DNA of 64,000 bases from Homalodisca vitripennis (GCF_021130785.1 NC_060215.1:69134501-69198500); one strand, 5' to 3'. Shown: positions 26,443 through 39,297, counted from the stretch's first letter. Notes: generated by a model from the sequence alone, not told the origin. A program made the numbers and translations.

Positions 26443-29400
26443 GCCTGACCGGTGAAAGCCCTCTCCCTGCCCGAGGACCAGGAGCCAGACCCCGGACTCA
26501 CCACATCGTGCCATCCTTGCTGAGGTGCGAGGAAAGGGAAGTGAGTACATCCTCACCGATATTATAACGAAATTAGGACTCTACTGCGGCGTCGGCCTCT
26601 CCTGCCTATCACTTACAAGGAACTTGAAGTTTAAAGGTCAAATCGACTGAAACCACTAGTAGGTTTAATCTCATCCATGAAATGAAAACAGAGAGAAAAT
26701 TCAAATGACAGAGGTGTACAAAGTATGGCTAGCAGGGGTGCAATCGTTAATTTACTAGTGTGGAAACTATTAGAAATTATATACAATTTAGAGAGATTTA
26801 ATTTTATGCACCTTTAAGCATAAAGTTCTTAAGTACTCCTGATCCTGGGAACTTGCGTTTATGCAATATCTTACTTGAATTCAAGGTTACATATAAACCC
26901 TTCCTATGTGAATTTCTTCTGCAAACTAGACCATAATTTTATGCTATCTGAATTATATGCTTATTTTTGTCTAAAATATACAAAGTACACCGTGAACGTA
27001 ATTTGTAATAACAGTCTATTGACTAGCTTGAAAACCGCCTACTCTGACCGCATACAGTTTTACTATCGGTTATCATCCAGCTCTTTCAATTTTGTAAACA
27101 ACAAATTTATATTAACCCGTTAAGCTAAAACTGTAAATTAGTTTAAAGAAAATAAAACTAGTTTTCAAACCGGAGAACGTAAAGAGTTCGTGAATGTTGT
27201 CACGAAGTTAAACGCCATTAATCATCATTTTACATACAAGTAAGTAAATAGTCTTATTTATACTGTACTCTATCACCATAATATTACTGACTTGTACTTG
27301 TTTTTTGTTATTACTTTTGATGAAAACACAACGTCCGCATACCACAGATGTTTTCTTCGCCCACTGTTTAGTAGTTTTGTACTACTTTAAGTTTCCCAAT
27401 TCACGCTCTTAGCACTAGCCAAGGGCTTAACCAGGGGGTAACTAGAGATTGTGACCATCCTACTGTAAAAGAAAAATAAAATATACTAGTTCCGTCATGA
27501 TATGAAAACATAGCTTTTTACGGAATCTATATATACAAAGAATCCCGGCTAGAAAAAACGCACTAACTCGCGCGTCTACTTATCAGCAAATTAATATAGT
27601 AACAAAGTTAAATATTAAGAGTATTTAACACCCTTAATTTGAGAGTCCTTCTGAAATGGTGGACGGTGACCACCATAGACGTGAGTGAATAGACCAGAAA
27701 GATGACGCAACTATTTGTTTAATTCTTTTAAGAAGACAAATCTATTAGTGTAAAGCATCGATTTCTGGTCAGACTGATATTTTATGCACATTCATTGGTG
27801 GTTGTGTCTAAAAACGGTGATAAAATGCCGTCTACACTGCGACGACAAAACATGACAAATATATTAAAATTCAGACATGTTACTAGTGCAAAATGTCAAA
27901 ATAGTACATATGATGCAGAAAAGCAAAATGTCCCCTTAGTTAAATTTGTTAAGATTAAATAGAAAATTAAGATTACATTCAGAATTAAAAATCACCATGT
28001 CGTGATATCGTTGTTTTCATCACGTACAGTATAATATGATTTGTATATTCTCGTAAACCAGATCAGTTCGAAAGTAACAACAAATGTTTTGAGAACATGT
28101 TACAAAATGAAACAAACCCCGTGAGAACAAAGTAGATTTATTTTCTGAAAGTCAAGTTACTAAGTTTCAGTCGGAATAACATAGCATTTGTACATTTTCC
28201 TGATAAGTTCATTTGTACTTTTACAAATCATTTTGTACTTTTAAAACCCAACCCACTAAATTTGGGGCGCCCTACATTTTCAGACATTTTCGGGGGAGCA
28301 CTCTCCGAAATCCCTCCCTCCTGGGTATAGCTCATATTCCCAGATCCCTCCCTTCAGCATAGTCTTGATCCCCCTATTACCCAATGCTGGCTACGCCTAT
28401 GAAACAGCCAAGGCCAAGCTGTACAACATTAGTTACTTCGTTGCTCGTAACGGCTGGTTGCAGATTATAAATATACCTAGGGGACACACCAACCCGCTTC
28501 ACGGGCCTAGTCTGGCTGACCGAGCTTCAATGTTTCCTCGGCCTTCGACCTGGGCCCCTGCAGCGTATATGCTTTTGTCTGTATTGTCAATATTGTGTCC
28601 CTCTTTTGTAATCTTACTCCGGCTTCCTTCTTCCTCGACCGTCGGCCTCAAATTGTACGTAAATATTAGCTCGGCGATGCCAAATGATTTTCTTGTATAC
28701 AAATTAATATTCCGATTTTAAAGTATAAGTGCTTTATACTGATGGACCATTTTTCAAAACGACCAATTTTTAATATTTAACATAGTATGGCCTTTTTGGA
28801 CTTTTTGTACTATAAATTGTATTTATATTCAAATATTAAGATTTAATTTACTATCTCATTTATTTTATTTCAATCGACAAAGGAATCAATTTGTCGATTG
28901 CACCACACAGTAGTAATTGTAAAATTATGTCATTTATTCTCAATATAATTGGCATATTTTTGCAGTATCTTAAAAAAACGGAGAGGCCGATACTCTTTTA
29001 AGCCTTATTCTGTACGTATTTTTCTTTTTAAAAACGTAAGTTGTATTTGGAATCGATACCTTAAATTGTGTACCCAAATTGAGTACTCAAAATATTTGAT
29101 TCTTCAAAGGCGTGATATTATTTTTTCTTCGTGGCCACCGGTACGTCAACTATTTGCATATTCAGATTCAGGAAGAGAATATTTTTCGTTCGACATAACG
29201 CTTGACTATGCTTTGCCAACATTTGAAATTATTATACTTCCAAAATGATTAGTGTTTTTATCCCGGGATGCAGAATTATAAAATATATAAATTCCTAAGC
29301 ATATAATTTGACACTATAGATGATAATTTTCTTGCATGACATTTTGGCGGACTCCTATAATTTAGCCGTATGAATGGAATATCCGTACATTACTCATAGA

Positions 29401-30039
29401 AGTACGCTCTTGACAACGTTTTAAAAATGCTTGTAAATAAGCAAGGCTTGAAATCAGGGACGCAGGAGGCTACCCTTTATCTGCAAGGGCTCACTAAGAA
29501 ACAGTTTTGAAATTTCCGCCATCTACATGAAGAAGTTCCATGACTTTGTAACATGCCGAGTTTTTCAACATACAAAATACTCGTAGCATTAGGACCTCTA
29601 TATTGAGTTATATATGTTTACAGGATGATATTTTTTACTTGCTTTCATGACCAATTATAGTAATTTGCAGGAATATTTTGTGTCAACGGCCTAGGATTAT
29701 ATGTCAATATCCTCAACCGCCATCATGGCCTTTATTGTACATGTATTGCATGCTTTATTTAAGTGCATATTCAAAATGTAATTAGTACAAATTGTTAAAA
29801 TATCATAGAGACTTAACGTGGACAATGGAGATGCGAGATAAAGAAATAAATAACTTAAGATTCATATTACAACAGTAGTATAAAACAAAGAACTGTTATA
29901 ACTTTACAGTGAAATAGATATTACAAATAAGTTATAAAAAATAGTATACATGCATCAATAAAATACAAGTTAATCATCGACATTATAAAAAGAAAAATAG
30001 TAAGGCTATCATAATAAAACTAACATTTTCTGCAATAGC
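26443..30039. other. Intergenic DNA, upstream of the candidate promoter in minus sense
   Basis: No supportable gene. A 118-codon plus-strand frame at 28365-28721 covers a GC-richer patch that reads like a dispersed repeat (CCTCCCTCCTGGG and GCTGGCTACGCCTATG nearby), without a recognisable domain. A hairpin is listed at 28871-28900. Confidence 0.45.
28871..28900. repeat. Perfect 11 bp inverted repeat
   Basis: CAATCGACAAA, eight bases, then TTTGTCGATTG. The arms are perfect. It could be a small stem-loop or an operator-like dyad, with no neighbour to explain it. Confidence 0.75.
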
Positions 30040-31690
30040 AAGTCTTGCGCTGGTACTGCTGCGTGCCTGTCACATGTTTTGGCTCGATCGGTTCGCCTCA
30101 GATACATTACGACGGACCAAGGCGGTACCACTATGACGGACCATTTACTGGTGGTTGAGGATGGTACCAAACTCCCTTACCACCAATGACCAAACAACCG
30201 AGTCATGCACTACCCGTCTTGTAGGTCCAATCGTGCAAATGGCTCGAATCTGTGGAGCTTCCACTTCCGGACCATCACGACTAACTGCCTACTAACGCGT
30301 CCCTTGGAGACAGCGTTTATGGAAGTATATGGGCTGTCATGTCGTCAAATTGTCCTCGCCGAATACACTGTCGATCTCCACCTCCACCTCCGACACCCGT
30401 TAAAAGTGATGACGTAGGCCCGGTTTATATATCACTAGTCCGCACACTGAATAAGGCGACACCCACTGGACATCTAACAAGTCAATACGATTCTAGATTC
30501 TACTAGACGACCTATTCTACCCGGAGACGTAATGGTGTCGAACGTATGATCTACCACAATGAGATGAGCGTGATGCGCTAGAGGGAAGGAACCAGCACCG
30601 ACACATAATGGAGTATTACGACTATTTCCGTGCTAGCTCTCAGTGACAGATCCAAGACTGACTTACAACTGAACGCAACCAGAGAGTCACGTCTACTCAA
30701 GACTGCAATTCTCACCGTCCTAAAGTTGGAATCTAGTTCAGGAACCAAGAACTCATCTCATGTAACTTTCGCCATGGGCAAGGATATTCTCAAATATCTC
30801 ACGGCTTCAGCCTCCAATCTGGTAATGGTAGCCTATGGTGTAATACATCCCAATTGAAGACGCCCATCTTCACTTGAAGGTTGGAGCCTTATATGATGAA
30901 CTGCGTTTTCTTGGTGACGTGACAGACACCGAGCAGTGATGCACACGTCGAAGGCTTCAATTTAAAGTGAACCCACGAAAAAGTTGCATAGACGGCATGA
31001 AGCAACGCTTGTAAGGAATCATCAGATTTGGAAACTAAATCACCTGTATGCACAGGCACGCTGAAAGGATCACCTTGTCACTATCCCTCGTAAGTTCCTT
31101 CCATAGTGAGGATAGAGCAGATACATCTCCAGGGTGTCGCTGGAGAATCAGTCACGGTCGTCCCGCGGAGGGAGCCCACGTGATGTGGGTAGATCATCAA
31201 TGGAAAGGAAAATTTGCTGCATCGGCGATGATGCAGTTGCTGCTAACAATCCTGCCCAATCGTGTCAAAGCCTTACTCGCTTCACCAACCAGCAAACCTT
31301 CTCGTGAAAATTTAGAACTGGAACCAGGGAAAATACCGGCGGCACGATTCAACTGCCTTATGGCCTAACTGAACCCGCAAGGGTGAAGTTGCACTGGCTT
31401 ACCTCTCGCTCCCGTAATCAAAATAAAAGGCTAGGTGCACCACCTCAAAATGAACATTAGCTCGCTTGATGGCATAGTTAGTGGTTGTCACAAGAACTGA
31501 ACTCCAGACCACGCAAAGAAATGTGACTTTTCAATCACCGTCGTGGTCCTCGTTTACATGCTTTCTAAGTCCATCTCTCTAGCACACAATCAGAATACTG
31601 TTCGTAACATGAAAGTGGCATTTGAAAATGGTGCACTGGAAGGGAATCGAAGGAGATTTAAAGAGTGAACTATGGCCAATGAGGTGGTAA
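30040..31690. other. GC-richer compositional island of unknown nature
   Basis: The composition shifts abruptly from AT-rich flanks to roughly balanced DNA over about 1.65 kb, then back. All frames are interrupted often; the longest runs 106 codons (31048-31368, plus) with no domain that I recognise. There are internal near-repeats, for example GACGGACCA at 30110 and 30136, and GGTACCA at 30124 and 30163. I checked for reverse transcriptase, integrase and protease signatures in both orientations and found none that I can defend. A heavily mutated retroelement body or other horizontally acquired segment is the likeliest reading. Confidence 0.4.
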
Positions 31691-34600
31691 GTTATACCGT
31701 ATGATAGTTGTAAGTATCATGCTTTACCTTGTGATTTACATTTTTTTAAATTTTTTTACAATTTTTATGGATGATCGCGCGTAAAACTAATTTACGAGGG
31801 GTTGCTCTAGAATAGCTGGTTTTACTCTACTCTTAATGGTCGTCTGACGATGGGGGCGTGAAAATTCAAGCCGAATTAGCAACGACATCCTATCGAGAAC
31901 CCTCTTCAGCCTTGAGACGCATCTACACAAACCTTGTACACGACTAAAACAAAATAGTTCATTTCCGATTTCAGTGGTTCACGTCTGACAATGCTGCCCT
32001 CCTGAATAACATTACATAATGGAATCGAGTGTTATGACTTGTCTAAGCCTCCATATCGATGCCAGCCTTAATTAGAATCATCATATTGACTTGTTGTGTT
32101 CCAAGCTTAGCAGCTGTCTTTGTTCTTTAAGATACTTATCTGGTTTCCTGGACAAACACATAAGTTTAGTTGTTTATTTTTGTTGTTTTTATCTCATTGT
32201 CAGTTATGGCATTATGTTCCGACCACAAAATTTCCATTGGAATCATAATTATTTAAATTACATGTAAAGAGCAGCTCAAATAGCATGTGGCCGGGAGGTC
32301 GAGAAAGCCGCCGAGGCGTTTTTTCTGCAAACTTTTTCCTGTAACCCTGCCTTCCATTTTCTTATGCTCTGTGTATGTGCACACTTTTTAGAACCTAGCT
32401 ATTTTTCCAATCTTCTCCCACAAGTTTGAAAAAAAACAAGAATTGCCTAATTTTTATGTCCCGATCGAATTTTAATTCAGTATCTTAGAATCTTGGGCAA
32501 AAGTTATTTAACCGTTTTCCTACAGTTTAATTAATTTAATTTAGAATATGTTTAGTTATGAAAGATTGCTACTCACTGTGCAGTACTTGGCAGACTTGCC
32601 CTAGTTGTGACACGCACTAAGGTCCTTGTTCGAACCCTTTGTTGCATTCATACTTAGTGACTTTACAGTAACGTGGATAGACTAATTCAAACTCAATATT
32701 GACCATCATCTATTGATTCAATTTACTTATTTTTTATCAATAAAGTATTTAAGTTTGGCTTTGTTCTTTTTCTTATTTCGTTTTTGCTTTATTCCTAACT
32801 ATACATTATTGAATAAGTGGAACACTCATTTCGATGGAAAAGGTCAAAGAGGAGAACCTACTAGAATCTTCAAACCACTCTGAAGTAGTCGGTTTTGCCT
32901 CGTTGTATAACTGGTCGCTCATTAGATGACTAGCGTGCCATTTCTATGGCTTTATGCGGACACGCAAATACATCACACTATGCCAATTTACTTTTCTGCT
33001 GCACCGAAAACACGTTTCCTTCTTCATCGTCCTCCTCTTCATCCCGTCCTCTGAATCTGGCACCGAGATGACTTCACTCATGCTAGCCAGTTGGTATCAA
33101 AAGTCGATTTAGATTATTGGTGTTTCATTTTATATTATGGTACTATGAAGCAATTGTTTGGGATCAAAAAGGTATTTAAGAAGTGCAAAGTAATCTATTG
33201 TTGCTCGATAAATGATGAGTTGAAAGGAAATGTAGTGTTATAGAAGCATGTAAAATGCGATTGGAGAACATCATTTCGTATCTATTTTTATTAAATTGTT
33301 TTTTATTATATGTTTATTTGGGCCGAGACCCGAGAGCCATTTTTTATTATTTAAGCCCACAATCTACCTTCGTGATTTTTTTCAATAAAAGGAGATCTGG
33401 CGTCAGCCTTACTATTTTTGGTGGAGGTCAGGAAACGAGATGAAGAGACGCAGTTGCCATTTCAGCCAGACAATCTGATAATCATAGAAAATTAGGCCAA
33501 AGTTAGTCAGAAAAACTATTATCACTATGATATATCAGCTGATATACTCATCGTAAATAAACCTAAAATAGTTATTAAAATGTTTCCAAAATGAACTTTC
33601 ATAGTACGTAAAATAAATTGTATTTTTCGAGGATAATTGAAAACCACGTTACTGTACTAAGCCTATATATTTGTTCGGTGTTCTTGAAGCCTAATGTTGT
33701 TTGTGTTAGTAAATGTTGTTTACTTTCTGTTTCAATTTTGTCAGCCAAATAATCTAAACTTAGCACAAATAGCTTCAGCTACATTGAGTGAAGCAAAACA
33801 TTGTAAATAAAGATTAATAACTGAAATTCTTGAGTTGTTGTTTATGTGGCAATCAGTCACTGGCGTAGACATCGCAATAAGTACAATGTACAGATATGAT
33901 ATTATACCTAAACGTTTACAAAATTAATACATATTTAATTTATATGTAGATTTTTGTAACACCAACATATTAGCAACTGTCAAACCTAATGTTAAGTACA
34001 AGTGTCTATAAAAAGGTCTTGGGGTTTGGATCTGACGAAGTTATCTCAAATTTTAAATGTGATTCGCATTGCATAGAAAACTCATAATTAAAATACACCT
34101 TTGAGCCATATGAATTAAAATGAATTGAATTATACACAAAAATATTTAAAAACAAACTAAACTCGCTGTTGGTATCAACTATCCATGAAGGACAAAAATA
34201 TAAATCATACCGGGATTTGAAACATTGATCAGTGTATTACAAGATGATAAATGGATAAAACTAGAAACCCTGACCCTACAAATTATATTAGTGATCAATA
34301 TTTTTTTTTATTTGTCCATTTGAGAAAAAGGTTAGGCTATCCATAAAATATAACCCTATCAAACTTAACCACATAAGTCAGGTGAAACTAAATAAGACAT
34401 ACAATGTAAGATAAAGTCTTATCTTGCTTTGTTGGTTGATCTGTTTGTCTTTTTGTGTTTTTATAAAATATAATATCTTTGAATAAAAAGTATACTATTC
34501 AAGCTTTGCTAAATTTTCAATATAATTAAGAGCTATTACAAAATGTTTCTGAAACATACGAGTATAATCTCAGGTTTCAAAATGGTAGCCATAACAAAAT

Positions 34601-34887
34601 ATTAAAACTAATAACTTAAAAGCTGGGGATTTTACTTATAGTTTAAAAGATAGTAAAATATTCGTTACTTTCAGACATACAATACGTACAAGGTTTTATT
34701 TTACTGAACGCCAACACTACACTTAAAATATACTAAACAAGTCATAAAATGTTGTATCCGCTGAATCAGCTGATTATTACATTTATAAAGTGAAATTAAT
34801 AGTTCATTGCTGTAATTTTGAACACTTTCTCTAAAATTGGTTTGCATGCATAACATGTTGTTTTACAGTATTTATCTATAAATTTCG
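31691..34887. other. AT-rich intergenic DNA, no gene seen
   Basis: Chance frames only. A 16-base perfect palindrome, TATATCAGCTGATATA, lies at 33531-33546. A minus-strand acidic stretch near 33000-33060 (DEEEDDEEGN in one frame) is short and lacks a start or splice context. Confidence 0.5.
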
Positions 34888-34891
34888 TTTT

Positions 34892-34964
<73 letters not shown>

Positions 34965-34969
34965 AACAA

Positions 34970-35028
<59 letters not shown>
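34888..35028. repeat. Split (TA)n array with internal dyad
   Basis: Two long TA runs (34895-34954 and 34973-35028) separated by GTATATATAAACAAAACA. The sequence TTTTGTTTATATA before the first run is the reverse complement of TATATAAACAAAA between the runs. The first run can therefore fold into a long cruciform. Confidence 0.9.
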
Positions 35029-35031
<3 letters not shown>

Positions 35032-35908
35032 AACGAAATACCAATGATTAAACATATAATTTATCAATAAAAACAATTAAATGAGCTGGTCATTTCAGTT
35101 TTTAAATAGTCATTGAAAATGGAAATTTGGGATACAGTAAGGCTACTGACTTTTACGCCTTTATTAGGATGGCTGGTACCTAATACAATAATAAGGTAAT
35201 TTTATTGATTGCATAATCTTTACCCATTAAACACCACACAACATTTATTAATCACTGTTATAATGGCTTACATAACCCAATTATTGTATCTTTTAAATAA
35301 TATTTTTTATATATCAAAATAATTACATGATAACGTTATTTCCATATAAAATTAAGAAAATTAGTGTATACACGTTTAAATGTGACATTTTATAGTAGTG
35401 AAATAATAGTTTTAATATTGTCTTTATACATTTAAATATCAATTTTGCTACATGTACGTTGTATTTTAATTCATTTTCTTAATTTTTGTATGAAAATTAC
35501 GTATGTAGTAAAATTAACTGAAAACGATAAAAAAATTACGGTATTTTTCAATGCGCATTGGGATTACAGTAGATGACTGAAGGGCAGCCCGTCCATGAAT
35601 CCGCGAGAGAGACCGTTCAAGTCAGCGAGGGTCCAAAATTCTTCAGGAGTCATGACCGAAGACAGATTATAGGTGTTCAGGTCAAACCTCAATAAGTGAA
35701 TCCAGAATCAACAACTTTTCGGTTAGTTAACTACCAGTGTATGCGAAGATCGTGGATAATTAAAAAGCAATACTTTGGCAATCTTGGAATGACAGGATCT
35801 CAACCTTTACGTGGAATCATTAGATGTTTATACTTTAAGCTATATCCAATAGGATACACACTAAACACGAAACACATTACAAGAATGCTCCGTCTTACGG
35901 ATTAATAA
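35029..35908. other. AT-rich intergenic DNA, no gene seen
   Basis: Chance frames only. The last 300 bases may belong to the degraded LINE whose C-terminal frame lies at 36147-36323, but I cannot read a continuous homologous frame. Confidence 0.4.
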
Positions 35909-36136
35909 GTGTCTTAATTTACCATCCATAGGTATCATCTGATCTTCATGAGCAGAGAAGAACAGATATAGAGCAGAGAAGCAATATCAGAAAAGGTCAT
36001 TATTTTCTCGTGTCTTAATTTCGTGTTTTTTCTAGTGTCTTAATTTACCATCCATAGGTATCATCTGATCTTCATGAGCAGAGAAGAACAGATATAGAGC
36101 AGAGAAGCAATATCAGAAAAGGTAATTATTTTCTCG
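35909..36136. repeat. 102 bp direct duplication, near-identical
   Basis: GTGTCTTAATTTACCATCC and the following bases occur at 35909-36010 and again at 36035-36136, an offset of 126 bases. Only one mismatch is visible (GGTCATT against GGTAATT). The spacer repeats TGTCTTAATTTCGTG, a partial third start, as expected from replication slippage. It is recent, given the high identity amid decayed repeats. Confidence 0.95.
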
Positions 36137-36146
36137 CATAGTAGAA

Positions 36147-36323
36147 CTACTTACAGGACATGAATGGAAACATCTTCAAAGAATGAGAATCTTTAGAGAT
36201 AATCAATTTTGTAAGCTATGCAAAGAGCAAGGCAAAACTGCAGAACAACTGCCTTTTTACAGTCACACATTAGCTAAGGTTCGATTTGCCATCATTGGCA
36301 CTTTGGAAAGGATGGTATATTAA
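36147..36323 (+). pseudogene. LINE C-terminal zinc-knuckle fragment
   Basis: An open frame of 58 codons ending at TAA 36321 reads LLTGHEWKHLQRMRIFRDNQ, then FCKLCKEQGKTAEQLPFYSH. LTGH, then CxxC, then E…Q/HxL…H, is the layout of the C-terminal tail after the RNase H or RT domain in R1- and jockey-type non-LTR retrotransposons. The tail's expected HxLxxC position reads QLPFYSH, so it is partly degenerate. The upstream RT is absent, so this is a truncated or ancient copy. Confidence 0.6.
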
Positions 36324-36441
36324 GTTATATTAAGATTAAGATCTGATCAGTTGAGTTAATCATTTTTTGGGTCTGTTATAAAAGTGTTTATGTAAACGCA
36401 CATTTAGGCCACATTAATGACACTTGATGTATAGTACTATA

Positions 36442-36892
36442 CAGGGTGTATATTATGTCTGGAAACACCCAAATATATCCTTTAATAATTTAAATATAAA
36501 TTTGAAACCTCTTACAATCGTGATAGAGATTGGGCATCTACTTTTTTGGAACAATGTTTTGTTATGTCACACCAAACGGGGGACGTCCTGCCGAGGGTAT
36601 CGTGAATATTCTTAATGGAAGCCTATACCTTGTGATACATAATTTTAAAGGTAATAGCTTACTGAATTGAATGCCACAAACCGCATCTCAAAGGAATTAT
36701 TCTATCAGAAAATAGAGCATTTTTAGTATTGAAAATTTACTGATGTTCAACAATGTAATTTTAACATGGTTCTTGCCACAAAATGTGTTTACACTAATTT
36801 TTTAGCATTTTTTTAAATGTTCAATTAAAATAAAATAAACAATTTATTTTTAAGCTGGTTTCATTAGTACAAAATTTACCAGTTTTTATTAC
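36442..36892 (+). repeat. Left TIR of DD41D-type copy 2
   Basis: The reverse complement of 38438-38890 with scattered differences. The arms match from CAGGGTG through the inner block ACCAGTTTTTATTACA. Confidence 0.9.
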
Positions 36893-37198
36893 AATGAATA
36901 AACTTATTGAGTCACTTTCTCTGATTACTTATGAATCTGTACTTGGTGTTTTCCAGTCAGCAGGAAGGTTTAAAGAGACAAAGGTCACTAGCCTATGAGA
37001 AACATTATTGTGTTATTAATCATCTGGTCTACAGGTTTCAGTTTGTTGAGCATGGAGCTTTCACTAGACAGGTCTAAGCTTGGGAATTACAAATGGACAA
37101 AGGTCATATCATTCCTGTCGAGTTAATCAGTGTCTCTGAAGCATTGCTGTCAACAAGTTATCTAATTACAGTAGTTTCAGTTTTTATTTGGCATTTTA

Positions 37199-38371
37199 AT
37201 GGAATTGTCTGAAAGAGAACGAATTACTCTGTTGATGATGCGAGGATATGGCGATCGTCAAAGATCTTATCGGGAAGTTTGTAATTTGTTTAATGACACT
37301 TTCCCAGAAAGGAATCCCATAAGTGTTTCAACAATATCAAAAACTATTGAGCGTTTTTGAAATGACAGGGAGTGTACGTAATCGGCCAAAGTCGGGTAGG
37401 ATACAATCTGCAACAGATGAAGAACATGCACTAGATGTTTTGCAAACATTTATTGAAGACCCACATACATCGCATCAGAAAAGCTGCACAGCAACATGAT
37501 ATGCACCCTATGTCTGTGAGTAAGATTTTGAAAATTAAATAAATTAAATTAAAAAAATTTATTAATTTTCAAAATCTATAAAAAAAAAATAAATTTAATT
37601 AAAATTTAAAGTTCATTTAGTCCAACAGTTAAGTGAGGATGATTACGACAGAAGAGTTGAGTTTTGTGAACTTGTGATGCGCAAATGTGATGACAATAGA
37701 GATTTTCTGACCAACATACTATTTTCTGATGAGGCAACTTTTTTTCCTAAATGGCAATGTTAACAGGCCACAATTGCCGTTACTGGGCTAGTGAAAACCC
37801 ACATTGGATTACTGAGTCCCATTCACAGCAACCACAAAAACTGAACGTATGGTGTGGAATTTTTAGGTAACAAAAATTGTTGGACCCTTTTTCATCAATG
37901 GAAATTTAAAATGCCGAACTTTACTACAATATGCTCCAAAATGAAATAATCCCAGCTATTCAAATTGCATCAGGAGAATACTTTGATAATGTATGGTTTC
38001 AGCAGGATGGTGCTCCACCCCATTATGGGAGACAGGTAAGAGAGTATTTGGATTTAAGGTTTCCTCATAAATGGATTGGCCGAAGAGGAGAAATCGAATG
38101 GCCTCCAAGATCTCCGGATTTGTCACCAATCGTTTATTTCCTATGGGGTCATTTAAAATCCAATGTTTATAGAAGAAAGCCTCATAATTTGGAAGACCTA
38201 AGAAACAGGATTATAGAGGAGATTGCTTTGATAACTGAAGAAATGTTAGGCAACTCTGTCGAATCATTTTACACAAGATTGGCTCATTGTCAAACCGTAG
38301 TAGGAAACACAGTTCGAACAATTGCTTTGACACCAAATGCAGGTAAAACGTTTGTTGTAAGACTTTTCTAA
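37199..38371 (+). pseudogene. Decayed DD41D-type transposase, copy 2
   Basis: The frame starts at ATG 37199 (MELSERERITLLMMRGYG), breaks at TGA 37358 and again near 37470. It is interrupted by a palindromic AT-rich insertion (37523-37610) and damaged near 37745 and 37870. From 37931 it is open to TAA at 38371. Catalytic Asp 1 is in ILFSDEATFF (37738-37740). Asp 2 is intact in WFQQDGAPPHY (38006-38008). The third position reads SPIVYFLWG, with GTT (38132-38134) where copy 1 has Asp, a single-base change. The distance from the second to the third position is 41 intervening residues. The conserved EWPPRSPDL motif precedes the third site. Confidence 0.88.
37523..37577. repeat. Inverted duplication within transposase copy 2
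   Basis: AGATTTTGAAAATTAAAT is followed about 30 bases later by its reverse complement, ending ATTAATTTTCAAAATCT. The left arm encodes the expected transposase peptide (SKILKI) and the right arm is an inverted templated copy. This looks like a template-switch event that disrupted the gene. Confidence 0.75.
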
Positions 38372-38437
38372 CAGCATACATTATATTTTTTATTTGTAAT
38401 AAGAAATCAATAACAATAAGTATTTCCATAATTGTAC

Positions 38438-38890
38438 TGTAATAAAAACTGGCAAAATTTGTGCTAATAGAACCAGCTTAAAATGAAATTTTTGTTTTAT
38501 TTAATTGAACATTAAAAAAAAATGCTAAAAAATTAGTGTAACACATTTTTGTGGCAAGAACCATGTTAAAATTACATTGTTGAACATCAGTAAATTTTTC
38601 AATACTAAAAATGCTCTATTTTTCTGATAGAATAATTCCCTTGAGATGCGGTTTGTGGCATTCAATTCAGTAAGCTATTACCTTTAAAATTATGTATCAC
38701 AAGGTATAGGCTTCCATTAAGAATATTCACGATACCCTCGGCAGGACGTCCCCCGTTGGTGTGACATAACAAAAACATTGTTCCAAAAAGTAGATGCCCA
38801 ATCTCTATCACGATTGTAAGAGGTTTTCAAATTTATATTTAAATTATTAAAGGATATATTTGGGTGTTTCCAGACATAATATACACCCTA
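38438..38890 (-). repeat. Right TIR of DD41D-type copy 2
   Basis: An inverted copy of 36442-36892. The terminal base and TA duplication are altered at the junction with the 38891 minisatellite. Confidence 0.9.
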
Positions 38891-39297
38891 GGTGGTGTTG
38901 TTCTTGTCCTCTACACCAACCTCACCTTACAGTACTTCGTCCAACCTAGATGCTGCCTCAGGCGTGATTAAATGTCATCAGATGTGAAGGGGTCAACGTT
39001 TGTTGGGTGGCGTTGTTCTTGTCCTCTGCACTAACCTCACCTACGGTACTTCATCTAGCCTAGATGCTGCGGTTTAATTGTCATCATATGTGACAAGGTC
39101 TACGTATGAGAGATAGTATTTTTCTTGTTCTCTAATGCCAGCCTTGCTACCGCACTTCACCGACCCCACATGCTATCTAACGCGTGTTTCATCATATGTG
39201 AGAAGGTCAACGTATAAGAGATGGAATTGTTCTTGTCCTTTAATGCCAACCTTGCCTACTACACTTCGATTAGCCCAGATGCTGTCTAAGACGTATT
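38891..39297. repeat. Minisatellite, four copies of a 106-115 bp unit
   Basis: The block GTTGTTCTTGTCCTCTAC followed by CCAACCTCACC recurs with TTCTTGT at about 38901, 39016, 39122 and 39230. Each unit also carries TAGATGCTG and CATCATATGTGA-type blocks. Copies are roughly 75-85% alike. The array starts directly at the right end of DD41D-type copy 2. Confidence 0.85.

Larger units (their letters stand above)
36442..38890 (+). mobile_element. Tc1/mariner-superfamily DD41D-type transposon, copy 2
   Basis: About 2449 bp with roughly 450 bp terminal inverted repeats (36442-36892 and 38438-38890). The left end is TA then CAGGGTGTATATTATG. The right end is CACCCTA, with the expected final G replaced by A and the flanking TA lost where a minisatellite begins. 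It shares CAGGGTG, TGGAAAC and the inner CAAACCGCA motif with copy 1 but is a different lineage. One decayed transposase lies inside on the plus strand. Confidence 0.9.

Noticed and set aside
28365..28721. 118-codon plus frame with a hydrophobic segment
   Set aside because: It lies in repeat-like sequence, has an overlapping minus frame of similar quality, and shows no homology that I recognise.
34796..35076. Ile-Tyr repeat frames on the minus strand
   Set aside because: They are translations of (TA)n runs.
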